From contig NC_037321.1 of NCBI RefSeq assembly GCF_000143535.2, positions 682,001-746,000 on the forward strand: DNA of 64,000 nucleotides, written 5' to 3'. The position numbers and the translations under genes were made by a program. Shown in pieces: positions 1-10,666 of this stretch (its first letter is position 1; every line of letters begins with the position of its first letter). Under the pieces are notes generated by a model. It made no database searches, had not been told where the DNA came from, and saw only the letters and a list, made by a program, of their open reading frames with translations. The DNA is from Botrytis cinerea B05.10. Lineage: Eukaryota > Ascomycota > Leotiomycetes > Helotiales > Sclerotiniaceae.

Positions 1-1016
1 CTTGACGTGTCGTATTCGGTGTTCTCATATCGAACTATATCCCCCAGAATGCATGCATCAATGCACCTAATTGCGCTAAGGCTTAGACTACTGTTTTAGC
101 GTGACAGGCTATGTGGGGGAGCTCGAGGAGCTTTCTTTTGTTTTATCAAATCTTTGAACAAAGGTCGGTGCTTCGATGAAAGCATATAACATACGACAAA
201 GCTACAGCAATGTTACCTTGTAGTAGTTTACAAGATAGCAAATGTATTCCAATCGAAATGATGAGCAAACGCACGCCTCCAACCTCTAGTAGTACGAACG
301 GGTAGATGCGGATGCTGTGCTATCATACCAAGTGTCAAGATTCCCGAACAGCAAAGATATGAAGATAGTGTAAGGCGAACCATGGACCAAATCTACCCGA
401 GATCTCGAACCAGCTGATCGTGGGGTTATGGAATTCGCTCATGCTAGAGCATTAGCATGCCAGGCGCGGGCCGCGAGCCACATCCCTGACTTTTCCATTT
501 TCTTCACGCCTGCCTGTTGCATTTTCGTTGTAAGTTAGCGTAGAGCCACAATTTCGCCCGGCAACTCGAATTCTTTGTATTTGCTTGTTCCTGGTTTCGG
601 AATTGGCCTCAATGTAGTCTGGAACGTTGTTCGATGGCTGAGCCATTTCTGGCTAGCGTGGGGTGATAATGTCATAGATTGAGTTTGTGAACAGGCTATT
701 GTCACCTTGCATGTTTGACTGAGCAATCTCCGTAACTCAACTGCTTGCATTTGATCAATATCGATATGTTACTTCATAGGAGTTTGATAATCTGCGGTGC
801 ACTAATGAGACATGGTTTGATCTCGGTGTATGATAGTGTATGATGGTGCAATATCAGTCGTACTAATAGGAAAGTCTTAGTGACGTTGACTTCTTCCCAA
901 CCCTGTCGAGGAGTGCTTAAAAACACCTCTCTCCCAACATTTGTTCGAAAAACTGCAACAAGATTTTCAACAATACATCTCTTACATCTCTTACATCTCA
1001 TTCAACTCCTTTCAAC
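1..1016. other. Left-edge intergenic region and leader of the cyclitol synthase
   Basis: I see no supported gene here. Open frames are short (at most 75 codons on the minus strand) and lack family features. The last 60 bases before the ATG at 1017 are pyrimidine-rich with repeated CTTACATCT and CATTCAACTCC stretches, the usual look of a fungal 5' leader. The region probably holds the promoter of the cyclitol synthase. No TATA box is obvious. Confidence 0.5.
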
Positions 1017-2728
1017 ATGTCCGACCTCAAAGCAACCGTTTCAGAGACCACAACAAAATCCGGTCATGCCGGGTTCCACGTTGAAGGTTATGAGAAGATT
1101 GAATATGACTTCACTTTCATTGATGGTGTCTTCAATATCGACAATCCAAATCTTGCCGAGTGCTATACCCATTGGGGAAGGTGCTTAGCCGTCACTGACA
1201 TGAACATTTACAATGTTTATGGAAAGCAGATGGAGAAGTATTTCCAGCACTACAACATCAAGCTAGTATTCCACAAAACAAAGATTGGAGAGAAGGCAAA
1301 AACCATTCCTACCTTTTTGAGTATTGTGGATTCCATGACCGAATTTGGAATCTATCGCAAAGTTTGTACTCTGACCATCTTTTGATAAAATTTCGCATGT
1401 CATTCTAACTTGCTTGCAGGAACCAGTTCTTGTTGTCGGAGGAGGTCTTGTCACTGATGTTGCCGGGTGAGTCGCATGCCACCACAATAATCTTAAGTCA
1501 TGTGAATGAAGTCTGACAATTAATTTTTCAAAGATTTGCTTGCGCAGCATACAGACGAAACACCAACTTTATTCGTGTTCCAACTACCGTCATCGGGTTG
1601 ATTGACGCATCAGTGTCAATCAAGGTTGCAGTCAACTATGGCAACTACAAGAACAGACTAGGCGCTTATCACGCTCCCATTCATACATTCCTTGACTTCA
1701 CATTTTTACGCACACTTCCAACAGCACAGATACGTAATGGCTTTGCCGAGTTGATCAAAATTTCATCCTGCTCTCACCTCCCCACTTTCGATCTATTAGA
1801 CAAATACTGTGAACAACTCATTGAGAATTCTTTCGGTCGAGCTGATGGCTCTTCAAAGGAATTAATCGATGCCGCAGACACGATCAATAGAGGGGGTATT
1901 CACGAAATGTTAAAGTTGGAAACACCAAACCTACATGAGATTGGTCTGGATCGTGTCATTGCCTATGGGCACACGTAAGTAGTTCACTAGTGTATATTTC
2001 AAATTGTTTCTAAGTCTGACATTATTAGATGGTCACCTCTTCATGAGCTTGTTCCGGATACACCTCTCCGACACGGTCACGCAATCTCCATTGATATGGC
2101 TTACTCGGCAACTCTTGCCAATCAACGAAAGCTCTTGAGTGATGAGGAGCATCGCCGCATCTTGAACCTGTTCTCTCGTGCAGGTCTTTCAATGGATCAT
2201 CATCAATTCGACGAAGAAATCCTCGAGAAGGCCACTGCTGCTATCCTCAAGACGCGAGATGGCAAACTTAGAGCCGCTGTCCCAAATCCTCTTGGGTCTT
2301 GCACCTTCTTGAATGATGTTTCAGCCGAGGAGATGAACCAGGCTTTACATCGCCACAAGGAGCTTATGAAGGAGTATCCTAGAAACGGAGAAGGAATCGA
2401 GGCATTTGTCGATGCCTCTGATACCGGTTACACTGAAAACGCGAAGATGGAAGAAGAAAGAATTATTGAAATGGCAGCGAAAAAGGCTGGTCAGATGAAT
2501 GGAACCAACGGCCATGCAAATGGAACCAATGGGCACACAAAGGGAACTAATGGTCATGCCAACGGAACCAATGGGCACGCAAATGGAACCAATGGACACA
2601 CAAATGGAACTAATGGTCATGTCAATGGAGCTAATGGCCATGTTCCCCACACAAATGGAAAGGCGAACGGTCTAGTCAATGGGCACAGCAACGGGGCATT
2701 GTCAAATGGCACGACAGGCAACTATTGA
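1017..2728 (+). CDS. Dehydroquinate-synthase-like C7-cyclitol synthase (demethyl-4-deoxygadusol synthase type)
   Basis: Sugar-phosphate cyclase of the DDGS/EEVS branch, which cyclises sedoheptulose 7-phosphate towards mycosporine-type UV protectants (family knowledge). Four exons: 1017-1361, 1420-1466, 1534-1974, 2029-2728; 510 aa. Introns start GTTTGT, GTGAGT and GTAAGT and end CAG, AAG and TAG. Visible motifs: nucleotide-binding [10 protein letters not shown] (residues 122-131), the PTT...[11 protein letters not shown] block (about 148-165), and metal ligands E203 (FAELIK), H277 (YGHTWSP) and H293 (LRHGHA). The 16-residue spacing of the two histidines matches dehydroquinate synthases, but the YGHTWSP and SIKVAVN forms point to the cyclitol branch, not shikimate DHQS. 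The C-terminus (about 433 onward) is an Asn-Gly-rich repeat absent from the basic enzyme. No methyltransferase or ATP-grasp partner lies nearby, so the product is uncertain (demethyl-4-deoxygadusol most likely, 2-epi-5-epi-valiolone possible). Confidence 0.85.
2496..2660 (+). repeat. In-frame 21-bp minisatellite encoding GTNGHxN
   Basis: About eight imperfect copies of a 21-bp unit close to GGAACCAATGGGCACGCAAA run through the 3' end of the cyclitol synthase. They encode a Gly-Thr-Asn-Gly-His-Ala/Thr/Val-Asn heptad. Copies differ mainly at third positions (GGC/GGT/GGA/GGG), and the frame is never broken, so the protein repeat appears to be maintained. A looser Asn-Gly-rich stretch follows to the stop codon. 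Confidence 0.85.
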
Positions 2729-4607
2729 TGATGCATGGGTGGACGATAAAAGTGAAGGTTAACAATTGAGGTTATAATGTTGTCGAACTACGGATACGGA
2801 TTGGATGGTTTCTTCCAGCAATGATTTTTTTTTTTTTAGGAAGACAAAATATGATGCTTCCAATTCAATGACTTGCTTCGTTCTTGATTGCAAGATGTGA
2901 TGACATTTATAGTTCAGTTTAGGATTTTAATGCACCGAAATCTGTACGCATTGGGTGTTATATTGGTGTTCTCAATGTAGAATTTGTTTGAGTAATTTAG
3001 TATAATAAATGCGTTGAGACTCCTTGTGATGTCCGTGGTTCAATAGTGTCCCAGAGTCTATTTGTCAGATGGACCAAATATTCTCTAGCGCGTCTCAATT
3101 AATTGAGACGTGCAACAAAAATCAAAGTAAATCAAAGTTATATCACGCTTTATTATGTAATTAATTTGGTAAGGTCAACGAATATATCTTGAAGTGAAAT
3201 CGGCTCGAGGGTAGATGTGTGCGTAGAATTGATCTTCTATTTCACTGTGGAAATTATTATTATTAATTATTATTATTATGGCTGTGGTATTCTTGCATAT
3301 TTGATTTGGGTCGATGAGACGCTTTATTATTTGTGTTGGACGGAAGCTTTGGAATCGTCTGTTGTCACTTCCAAACTCAGACTCTTTCAGAAGTCAAGAT
3401 TTGACGGATTTTCTTTTTTTCCCTCTATTGCAAGAGGTATTGAGCTCGAATTCATGGCTTTCCTTTACACCTTGGTGTTTTGGATTATGATCTGTCGTCT
3501 ACTGAGCTTGATTACCCTTGATCACTTCTATCTGCCGCGGACTTTTCGTACTCCGAGCTGGAGCTGTCCCATGCGAATGGAGATGCTTGAGAATGCGAGG
3601 AATTCTTGCACTTCTTTGGATGCTGGCGAGCTCACAACTCGTCGATTTGAGTGACGAATAGTCCTAGATCTTATCTCTGCCTCACAGTCCTAAAGTTACC
3701 ACTGCCTCACCACATACAATGGATAACGAGCAAGCTGTATGTGTGTCTTCGAGTTATATTTTATTAACTCTTGTGATTACTTTAAGTGTATTTATGATCG
3801 CCAATACCGACAATCATTTCTTTAGATTATTGGGCTTGTAGGGTACCACTGCAAGAAACTCATACGTTCCGTCAAGACTCTATCCTTGGCCCTAGAACGG
3901 ACAGGAAAGGTGTCTATCGGAGCCATAACCATCGAAGACATAAGAATCATGACATCCAGGTTTGATGTATTGGCGTGGGTGTCAGTACCATATTCCTCAA
4001 GTCATCTAAAGCGTCGTTCTAGTCCTTGAATACAGTTGAATAGAGCCGTTAAGCCCCGCAGAGCTCTAGGTTTGCTAACAATACTCGAAGAGTATCCGTG
4101 TGCGATCAAGAAGTGCAGCGCTGATATGATAGGGTCTGATAAAAGGCTAGTGATAGGACTCGGTGAGGGGTCTTAGATTCGATAGCTTTAGATTGAAAAG
4201 AGATACATGTAGCAGAAGTATTTATTTCTAGTTGTTTTTTTTTACCTGAACATCATACTCGTGATTAAACAGCAAGAATGACAATACAAATGGCAATGGT
4301 TTGTTGGATTGAAATTATATGGCGATCTCAACGGCATTGATTCAAAAAATGATGCGTGTAGTGTAGTAGATAAAGAAAAATAGCAACCAATATAAGATAA
4401 TGACTCTACAGAGCATTGCCGTTCCTACCATTAGGAAAATAGGAAATGGTGCACTTGCATTAGCAGAATTAAACCCTAGATTTCTATCTATTGCAAAAGA
4501 GAGATACCTCCAGTTGACACCATGTTGGTGGGGTATATCAGAGAAATTCTCGGGCTGAGACGTTTGTAATATAGCGTTAAACAATGACCGCATCCATCAA
4601 TAAAATC

Positions 4608-4699
4608 GGCCGGATGGTGTAGTTGGTTATCACGTGTCCTTAACACTTCAAACCTGTTAAATACGGACAAGGTCCTGGGATCGTGCCCCAGTCTGGTCA
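4608..4699 (+). tRNA. tRNA-Val (anticodon AAC) with an 18-nt intron
   Basis: The cloverleaf folds by hand. The 7-bp acceptor stem pairs 4608-4614 with 4692-4698, including two G-U pairs. The D-arm starts at 4617 and carries the A-box sequence TGGTGTAGTTGG. The 5-bp anticodon stem pairs 4635-4639 with 4665-4669 perfectly. The loop TTAACA holds anticodon AAC (4642-4644). An intron occupies 4646-4663, directly after position 37, the canonical site for nuclear tRNA introns. The variable loop is 5 nt. The T-stem pairs 4675-4679 with 4687-4691. A TTTT pol III terminator follows at 4711. Odd point: the T-loop reads ATCGTGC, so the usual T54-A58 pair is replaced by A54-T58 and the B box is non-consensus. 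It may be a divergent functional gene or a tRNA-derived pseudogene. Confidence 0.8.
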
Positions 4700-4710
4700 A
4701 TAGATTATAC

Positions 4711-4714
4711 TTTT
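4711..4714 (+). terminator. RNA polymerase III terminator of tRNA-Val
   Basis: A TTTT run lies 12 nt after the discriminator base of the tRNA, with a second TTTTT at 4719-4723. This is the expected pol III stop signal. Confidence 0.6.
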
Positions 4715-5262
4715 GCAGTTTTTGAAACTGCTATGTTGGAAGTTGAAATTGCACTGAGGAGGGAAGCTTGTTGCCTTTTTCTTTTTCTTTTTTCTTTTCC
4801 TTTTTAGCGATATTGCGCGGGTTTGATGATGTCTGGGAAAGTCGGAATGACATAAGCGGGGCAAATTCGAGGGAAGGGCCAGTGGGATCCCGCTGCAGTG
4901 GAGCATGGGGGTTTGATGTTTGCGGCAATATCAGTCTCAATAATGCCAAGCCTGATCCGAACGTCCGTGCATTGTCTATGTGTATGTAATAACCTTAAAC
5001 TCGAGCTATCCTAGAGTTCAGATAATGTCAAGTCCACACGAACTTCATTCACATCCATCGTTTCCTTCTTTTGAACACTTCTTCCGTTGATCTTTTGTTC
5101 TGTTGAATCGCGATTCTATCACCATCTGTATATTCTTATGTGAAGATCCAACCGAAGTTCTTGCCTTTCCTACCTGTGCCTGCACACTTCACACTTCCAC
5201 AGTCTAATCTAATTGTTCGCATGGCTATTCTCTCTTCATAAGTGTGGGAAGCGCACATAACA

Positions 5263-7544
5263 ATGCCTCTCCCACCAAGGCTTTTCCATGGCGATGTGGA
5301 ATTGGGGAAACGAGACGATGATCACAGGCCTGGTTCGAAAACGCCATTGGGAATGGCATGGCAACACCGAAGGCCACATGTTCAACGGCGATCAATCAAG
5401 AAGATTGTAATAGGTCTGCTGGTCGGAATTGGTCTCTATTACTTCTATAAGAATATGCCGACAGATCTTCAGAATCCGCGACAAAGACCACATTATATCC
5501 AGAATGGAGGGATTCCTGCGCAAGCTGGTTCGGGTGGTTCCAGAGCTCCATCTCCGCAGCTCAATTCGAATCAAGCTTCGAAGTTAAATGACGATGAATC
5601 AACCGAGATAGGTCACAACTTTAATGGCCCCATTAAGTTCTATCAATTGGCGACAACTTTACATGCAATGTCTAAGGTCAAAGGTTCCGATCCTGTCAAT
5701 AATAATGTGGTATGTTGTTAGTTTGGCAAATTAACCTGTCATTTCACTGCTAACAAAATCCTTAGTTATTTGCAGCCTCGAGTTTAAAAAGCGCTTCGAC
5801 TTTGTTACCCATTGCATGCGAGATGGCATTAAGAGAAAGAAACTACGTGCACTTTGCATTTATGGGACGGGATGACATACCGATGGATATACTAAAATCT
5901 GTGAATGGGGTCAATAAGGACTGCCAGATCTTCTTTCATGGTATGAACTCCTTCCTAAAGTTTTATTTGATATTCTAACACGATTAGACGCGCGACCAGA
6001 TTATTCTCTGCAGAGCTCGGATTTTCGAATGGAAGTCAGTTGTTCTGCAGGTTTTAATCATATTAATTCATTCGTTCATCCTCAAGCTGTTCTTATTGAT
6101 GCATCTGGGGATGAGGATAATTTCTTAATCTCCGCCTTTAGAACTAGGGCCAATGCAATAGACAGAACCTTGATTGAACTTCCTAAAAATGTTGAACAAA
6201 ATCTAATGTGGATTGTTCAATTGGATAGTGCCGCATTGAGTGGTAAGTGCATCTTTGAAGAAAGAAAACGTTTCTGTTTAGCTAATGTTTATAGCCTGGA
6301 CCAAAATTAGCATTGATATAGTTGTTCACGCGCAACCACAAAAATCAGGATCTTTGATCAGGTTACTCACATCTCTCAAGAAAGCCGATTATTTTTCCAG
6401 CAACATACCGCGCTTAACGATAGAATTACCGCATGACGTGGATGAAGCTACTAAACAATTTCTTTCGAAATTTAAGTGGCCACCGAAGCGTAGTCAAGAG
6501 GAGGCTAGTCTCCTGACACTTCATCATCGGATCCCACAACATGGACTCACTCCCGAGGAAAATTCGATCAAATTCATGGAATCGTTTTGGCCTGCGGATC
6601 CCATGTCCGCACATGTTCTCGTTCTTTCTCCTCAAGTCGAACTTTCTCCGTTATTCTTTCATTATCTCAAATTTGCACTATTAGAGTATAGATACTCTTA
6701 CAATAGAGAAATTAGCCAAAAGAACATGCTTGGAATAAGCCTTGATCTACCAACAACTTATCTCAATGATTCAACGTCATTCACACCACCGTCAAGTACA
6801 AATCCTAGTCCGTTTCTATGGCAAGCTCCAAACAGCAACGCTGCTCTTTATTTTGGAGATAAATGGGTCGAACTCCATGATTTCATAGCTAGGTCAATGT
6901 TTTCCGAACATTCCTCACCCCCGCCAGCCACTTTAGGAGAAAAATACGTCAGCAAAACCTACCCGTCGTGGTTGGAATATGTTCTTAGATTAGCAAGGGC
7001 ACGGGGCTATTGGACTCTTTATCCTCACTTTGAGAGTTGGGATGCTTTATCTACAATTCATACAGAACTATACACAGCTCCAGAAGAATACATGGACGAA
7101 CCAGATCAAGCAATAGATTTTACAGCAAATCCAACAGAACATCTATCATTAAAACACAAAGAGGAGCCATTGATTTCAGCGTCTCTACAAACTCTTCTAT
7201 CGGATTTACCTGTCGAACTTGCTGAGATGCAATTGATTGGTTGGGATGGCGAGAGTATTGACAGCGCAGAGCTACAACTAAAAGCCAAGGATTATAGTCG
7301 GATTTTTAGACACGAAATTGGAGGATGTGCCAATGGAGTGGCAGAGAAAGAAAGAATTTATATGCTTGCAGGGGATTTATTTTGTTCAGGGAATGAGCCA
7401 CTGCAGTCTTTGGAGCAGCGAGCGGAACAACTAGCGCCCTTAGTACCCCAGGCAACTTCCGTCTTGGAGTCAAAGGACACTAATGCCAAACCAGCCACAA
7501 AAGTTGATGGCGTAGTTGCTGTTGAAGCTAAGTCCTCTACTTGA
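5263..7544 (+). CDS. Type II membrane protein, glycosyltransferase-2-like
   Basis: Four exons: 5263-5709, 5766-5940, 5988-6242, 6295-7544; 708 aa. The frame is open from 5242, but that would start with GTG; the first ATG in frame is at 5263. A basic, proline-rich cytosolic tail (1-46) is followed by one membrane segment (about 47-63, KIVIGLLVGIGLYYFY), a Ser/Pro/Asn-rich stem, then a large lumenal domain. This layout is typical of Golgi glycosyltransferases. The domain resembles a fungal-specific group usually labelled glycosyltransferase 2: an opening like LFAASSLKSASTLLPIACEM, a middle SFWPADPMSAHVLVLSPQVELSP that could hold the nucleotide-sugar site, and a W-rich YVLRLARARGYWTLYPHFESWD segment. 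I see no certain DXD motif, so the activity is inferred. The acidic C-terminus looks disordered. Confidence 0.75.
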
Positions 7545-8312
7545 GTATAAACAAGAGTCAGTTTTATGGCATTTCTGTGATAGAAATATCCTGCTATGTA
7601 CAAACCAATTTTCGCGACTTCAAGTGGGACAAATTGATCCAGAAGAGTGTTTGATCTCTATGGAGATCAGCCTGGTCTTTCAAGTACACACCTTGATTGC
7701 TATTGGGTTTTGCTCGCACGGAGGCTTGTCCGCAATGCCTAGCACAAAGAACACTCCCACGATTCTTGAAGCTACTCAGGCACCAATTTCGGTTTATTCC
7801 TTAACCCTTTCATATCTGATCCGAGTCTTTTGGTCTTCTTGAAAGAAGGATGGTTCGACCTATAACGAGGGGTGGATCTCTTTGACAAAGAAACGATGTT
7901 ATCTCCGACTTAATTGGTAGCGACCTCGTGATAATCCTACTTCTTTGTCCAATTTGACATGGAGAAATCTAATTTTAATCTCGAGACAACGCCGGTCCAT
8001 CATAAATTTTCGTGAAAGCCTCTTAGTCTTAATTTTCTGTTATCCCTCTATTAGTAAGTATGTTGATATAGTTCAAGATTTTAACATTCTTCCGGTAAGT
8101 CAATTCGCTACGATTCTGGGCCGAATCACTAGTGCTTTTCCTTTATTGGAGATTGCTATATACTTGTTGTTCCAACTTTTTAGGGAGCGTCAGTGTATCC
8201 TCCCTCGGCAGCATCATTCATTTGACTCCTTTGAAAATTGAATTCGTATATTGTCGCTCACTTCTTGTATCGGAAATCAAGCAAAATTCTGTTAACAAAC
8301 TCATTATATACG
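7545..8312. other. Intergenic region between glycosyltransferase-like and coiled-coil genes
   Basis: About 770 bases, presumably the 3' UTR of the upstream gene and the promoter and leader of the next. Open frames here (for example 7516-7842) overlap the end of the upstream gene and have no domain character. No repeat or RNA gene seen. Confidence 0.4.
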
Positions 8313-9785
8313 ATGGAAGAAAATCATGAAACAACATCACCATGCCGTGGTAAATCTTCTGGTAGATCCCTAAGTTTAGTAACAGATCTCGCGCTGCCCT
8401 CCCAACAACCTTACCCCCTTCAGCATTCTCAGAATCCTCAAAATTTCAACTTTCAATACCCAGTCTCAGCCCCCCCTTTAGCACAACATAACCAGATCAA
8501 TCCACTATCCGCTCTCCCTTTAACTCAGAATCATCCCTTTGCAATCCCTCACCCACAACCATACCAAACCCAAGTCTTCAATCCAGAACACCATTATCTT
8601 CTCCTATCACTTTCGCGAGAAAACTTCAAGGCACTTTCTCTACGACAGAAAATTGCAGCGGCAGAAACAAATCTTGCTTCTATAAACGCAGCTGTGGAGT
8701 TGGAGGGTGTGGAGATAGGTATCACATCTCCTCTCTCCTCTATCTCCACACCTACGACACCGTACTTGCAGGCGCCCACCCGTCGTAAACTGAAGAAACA
8801 AATCTCGTGGCTGAAATGCCGGATCAAGGAGTGTACGAGACAGGAAAGAATTCTGATGGAGAGATTGCAGCAGATTGGGGAGGAGCAGGAGAGGAGATGC
8901 AGATGGATGCAGATTGAACGGCAGAGAAGGATTAACGAGGAGATGCTGGAGTGGCAGAGGGGGTATTGGAATTGTTTTGTTGCTGCGGGTGGGTGTGTTG
9001 GGGTTGGGCAAAATGCTTATGGGTATGATAGTGGTGGATATGGATATGGACATAGTAACGGGCATGCGGGTATGCTGAATGCTAGCACGCCTGCGTTTCA
9101 ACCCGGAGGCAGTGTTAGTGTTGCTGGTGCTTGTCATGTCGATGCAAAAGCGAGTGTGGGGGGACGAAAAGATTCAAATGAGTTTTGGAATACGGACGCG
9201 CCTGTTTTTTCACCGGTTAATTTCTTTAAATCTTCTTCTTCCTCTTCGGTTTCTGTTTCTGGCGTGTCGCGGAAAGTGCAGAGTGCAGAGGTGGAGAGAC
9301 TTAGTAGGGGGTGGGATGAATGTGAATTGTCGCCTTTGGCTGAGGAGAGGAGGAGGTCTTCTCTGAAATGGAGGGTGGAGATTAGGGGTGGTGATGAGGA
9401 GAAGGAGATGGAAATGAGAGAAGAAGGATTGGGGTCTGGGGAAGGGGAAGGAGAGGCAGAAGGAGAAGGAGAAGCGGGATATTCCTCGACCGAAACGGCG
9501 ATTACGACGCCGACTCCGCGGCAGAGTGCGAGGGTGTCGCCGATGGGCGCCGCGAAGAGTTGTAATGATGTGATGTTGGGGTTTCTGGATGGGAGGTATG
9601 GGATAAGAGATGAGGGGGGGGTGGATGGTGGGGATTTGGATGGGGAGGGGGTGCCGAGGGAGAAGAAATATAAAAGTTTACCCGGGGTGCAGAGTCTGCG
9701 GTGGGAGGGGGTTTGTGGGAGGGAAGGGAAGTTTCATGGAAAGGACGGTTTGAAGGAGAGGAGTGAGATTGATCAGGTTTGGTAG
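8313..9785 (+). CDS. Coiled-coil protein of unknown function
   Basis: Single exon, 490 aa. The frame is open from 8238, but the first ATG is at 8313. I do not recognise the family. The N-terminus (1-95) is Pro/Gln/Asn/His-rich and probably disordered. Residues about 100-210 form a charged helical region (SLRQKIAAAETNLASIN, then RRKLKKQISWLKCRIKE and RQERILMERLQQIGEEQERR) that looks like a coiled coil. The middle is Gly/Tyr-rich, followed by a Ser run (SSSSSSVSVS). Near residue 405 lies an acidic GEGEGEAEGEGE stretch. The C-terminus is Gly/Asp-rich with a KKYKSLPGVQSLRWEG block. The basic ends of the helices might contact nucleic acid, but no bZIP or other DNA-binding signature is present. Strong G richness on the coding strand from 8900 to 9780 sets it apart from its neighbours. 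That the whole frame is coding rests on its length alone. Confidence 0.6.
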   Translation: MEENHETTSPCRGKSSGRSLSLVTDLALPSQQPYPLQHSQNPQNFNFQYPVSAPPLAQHNQINPLSALPLTQNHPFAIPHPQPYQTQVFNPEHHYLLLSLSRENFKALSLRQKIAAAETNLASINAAVELEGVEIGITSPLSSISTPTTPYLQAPTRRKLKKQISWLKCRIKECTRQERILMERLQQIGEEQERRCRWMQIERQRRINEEMLEWQRGYWNCFVAAGGCVGVGQNAYGYDSGGYGYGHSNGHAGMLNASTPAFQPGGSVSVAGACHVDAKASVGGRKDSNEFWNTDAPVFSPVNFFKSSSSSSVSVSGVSRKVQSAEVERLSRGWDECELSPLAEERRRSSLKWRVEIRGGDEEKEMEMREEGLGSGEGEGEAEGEGEAGYSSTETAITTPTPRQSARVSPMGAAKSCNDVMLGFLDGRYGIRDEGGVDGGDLDGEGVPREKKYKSLPGVQSLRWEGVCGREGKFHGKDGLKERSEIDQVW

Positions 9786-10666
9786 GGGGTTCTTGGGAGG
9801 GATTTTCATCCGGCTGTTGATGTTTTGGGGGTTGCGTATATATATATGATGATTTATGTGATGATGATGATGATGTATGTATGTCACCAATGATCCTAAG
9901 AGATGGTGATAAAAATAGATGGATGGGGATAGAGGGAAATGAATTTTATAGAATGATGAGATGGGGATTAGGATGAAAAAGTTCTGCTTGTTGGAAGATT
10001 CGGGTTACTATCGAAATGTACATGTAATTTTTTTTGGGGTTTGGACTTCTTTTGTTACATCGTACATTATGTGTATATACATAGGTATTTTATGCGGACT
10101 GTACATAGAATTGATATTTTACATAACGGTTTTCGGATTGAAGATTTTATTGTTTGAAAATTCCATGAAAGATGGGGATATACACGTGCTATGAATTTCA
10201 TCTCACAACATGTAGTCCACATGTAGGTTGTATGAATGTTGATTCAGTGGTGTTGATTCACAGATATCTAATTAAGTGACCATAACTTAAGTTTCATTGT
10301 AGATCTAGATCCTTTCAACTCCGTTCCATTCTTTAGGCGCCTTGAACATTGTCCTATGATGAGCATTGGAATATCTTGCTGTGTGGATGTGCTTATTTGA
10401 GCTTTCTTGAAACGTTTTGTGAAGATTGTATGCAGGCTCGGATCTGAACGAAAGCCCGCGATGTGTACATCCAATCATCACCTCCAGGCCACGTCCTGCA
10501 GACGACAGTCAATACAAGGCCTTGAATAACCCTCTTATTTTCGGTTGGCGAGGGATCAAATCTTCAAGATTTCTTGCCCAAATTCCCCTATCGTTCCCTG
10601 ACGCATTTCGCTTGAATCCCGACAATCGTCTGTCTAGCTTGCTTACGCGTGGCCATCAATAATCCT
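9786..10666. other. Convergent intergenic region
   Basis: Lies between the 3' ends of the coiled-coil gene (+) and the NECAP-like gene (-). It holds a (GAT)n-like tract (about 9848-9874) and AT-rich sequence suited to 3' UTRs and polyadenylation. No supported gene. Confidence 0.45.

Larger units (their letters stand above)
2729..5262. other. Intergenic region with one tRNA gene
   Basis: About 2.5 kb between the cyclitol synthase and the glycosyltransferase-like gene. The only supported element is the tRNA-Val at 4608-4699. AT-rich stretches occur at 2826-2838 (poly-T) and 3252-3278 (ATT/TTA-rich). The longest open frame (3217-3654, +) begins with GTG, has unusual Tyr/Ile-rich composition and no recognisable domain, so I do not call it. 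A CT-rich tract from about 5040 to 5240 is probably the leader of the next gene. Confidence 0.5.

Noticed and set aside
2345..2650. 101-codon antisense frame with repeated Ile-Gly-Ser units
   Set aside because: It is the reverse of the 21-bp repeat in the cyclitol synthase; the repeat keeps all frames open.
3217..3654. 145-codon plus-strand frame in the first intergenic region
   Set aside because: Starts with GTG, has a Tyr/Ile-rich low-complexity start and no domain.
5242..5262. Upstream extension of the glycosyltransferase-like protein
   Set aside because: Begins with GTG; nuclear fungal genes start with ATG, and the first in-frame ATG is at 5263.
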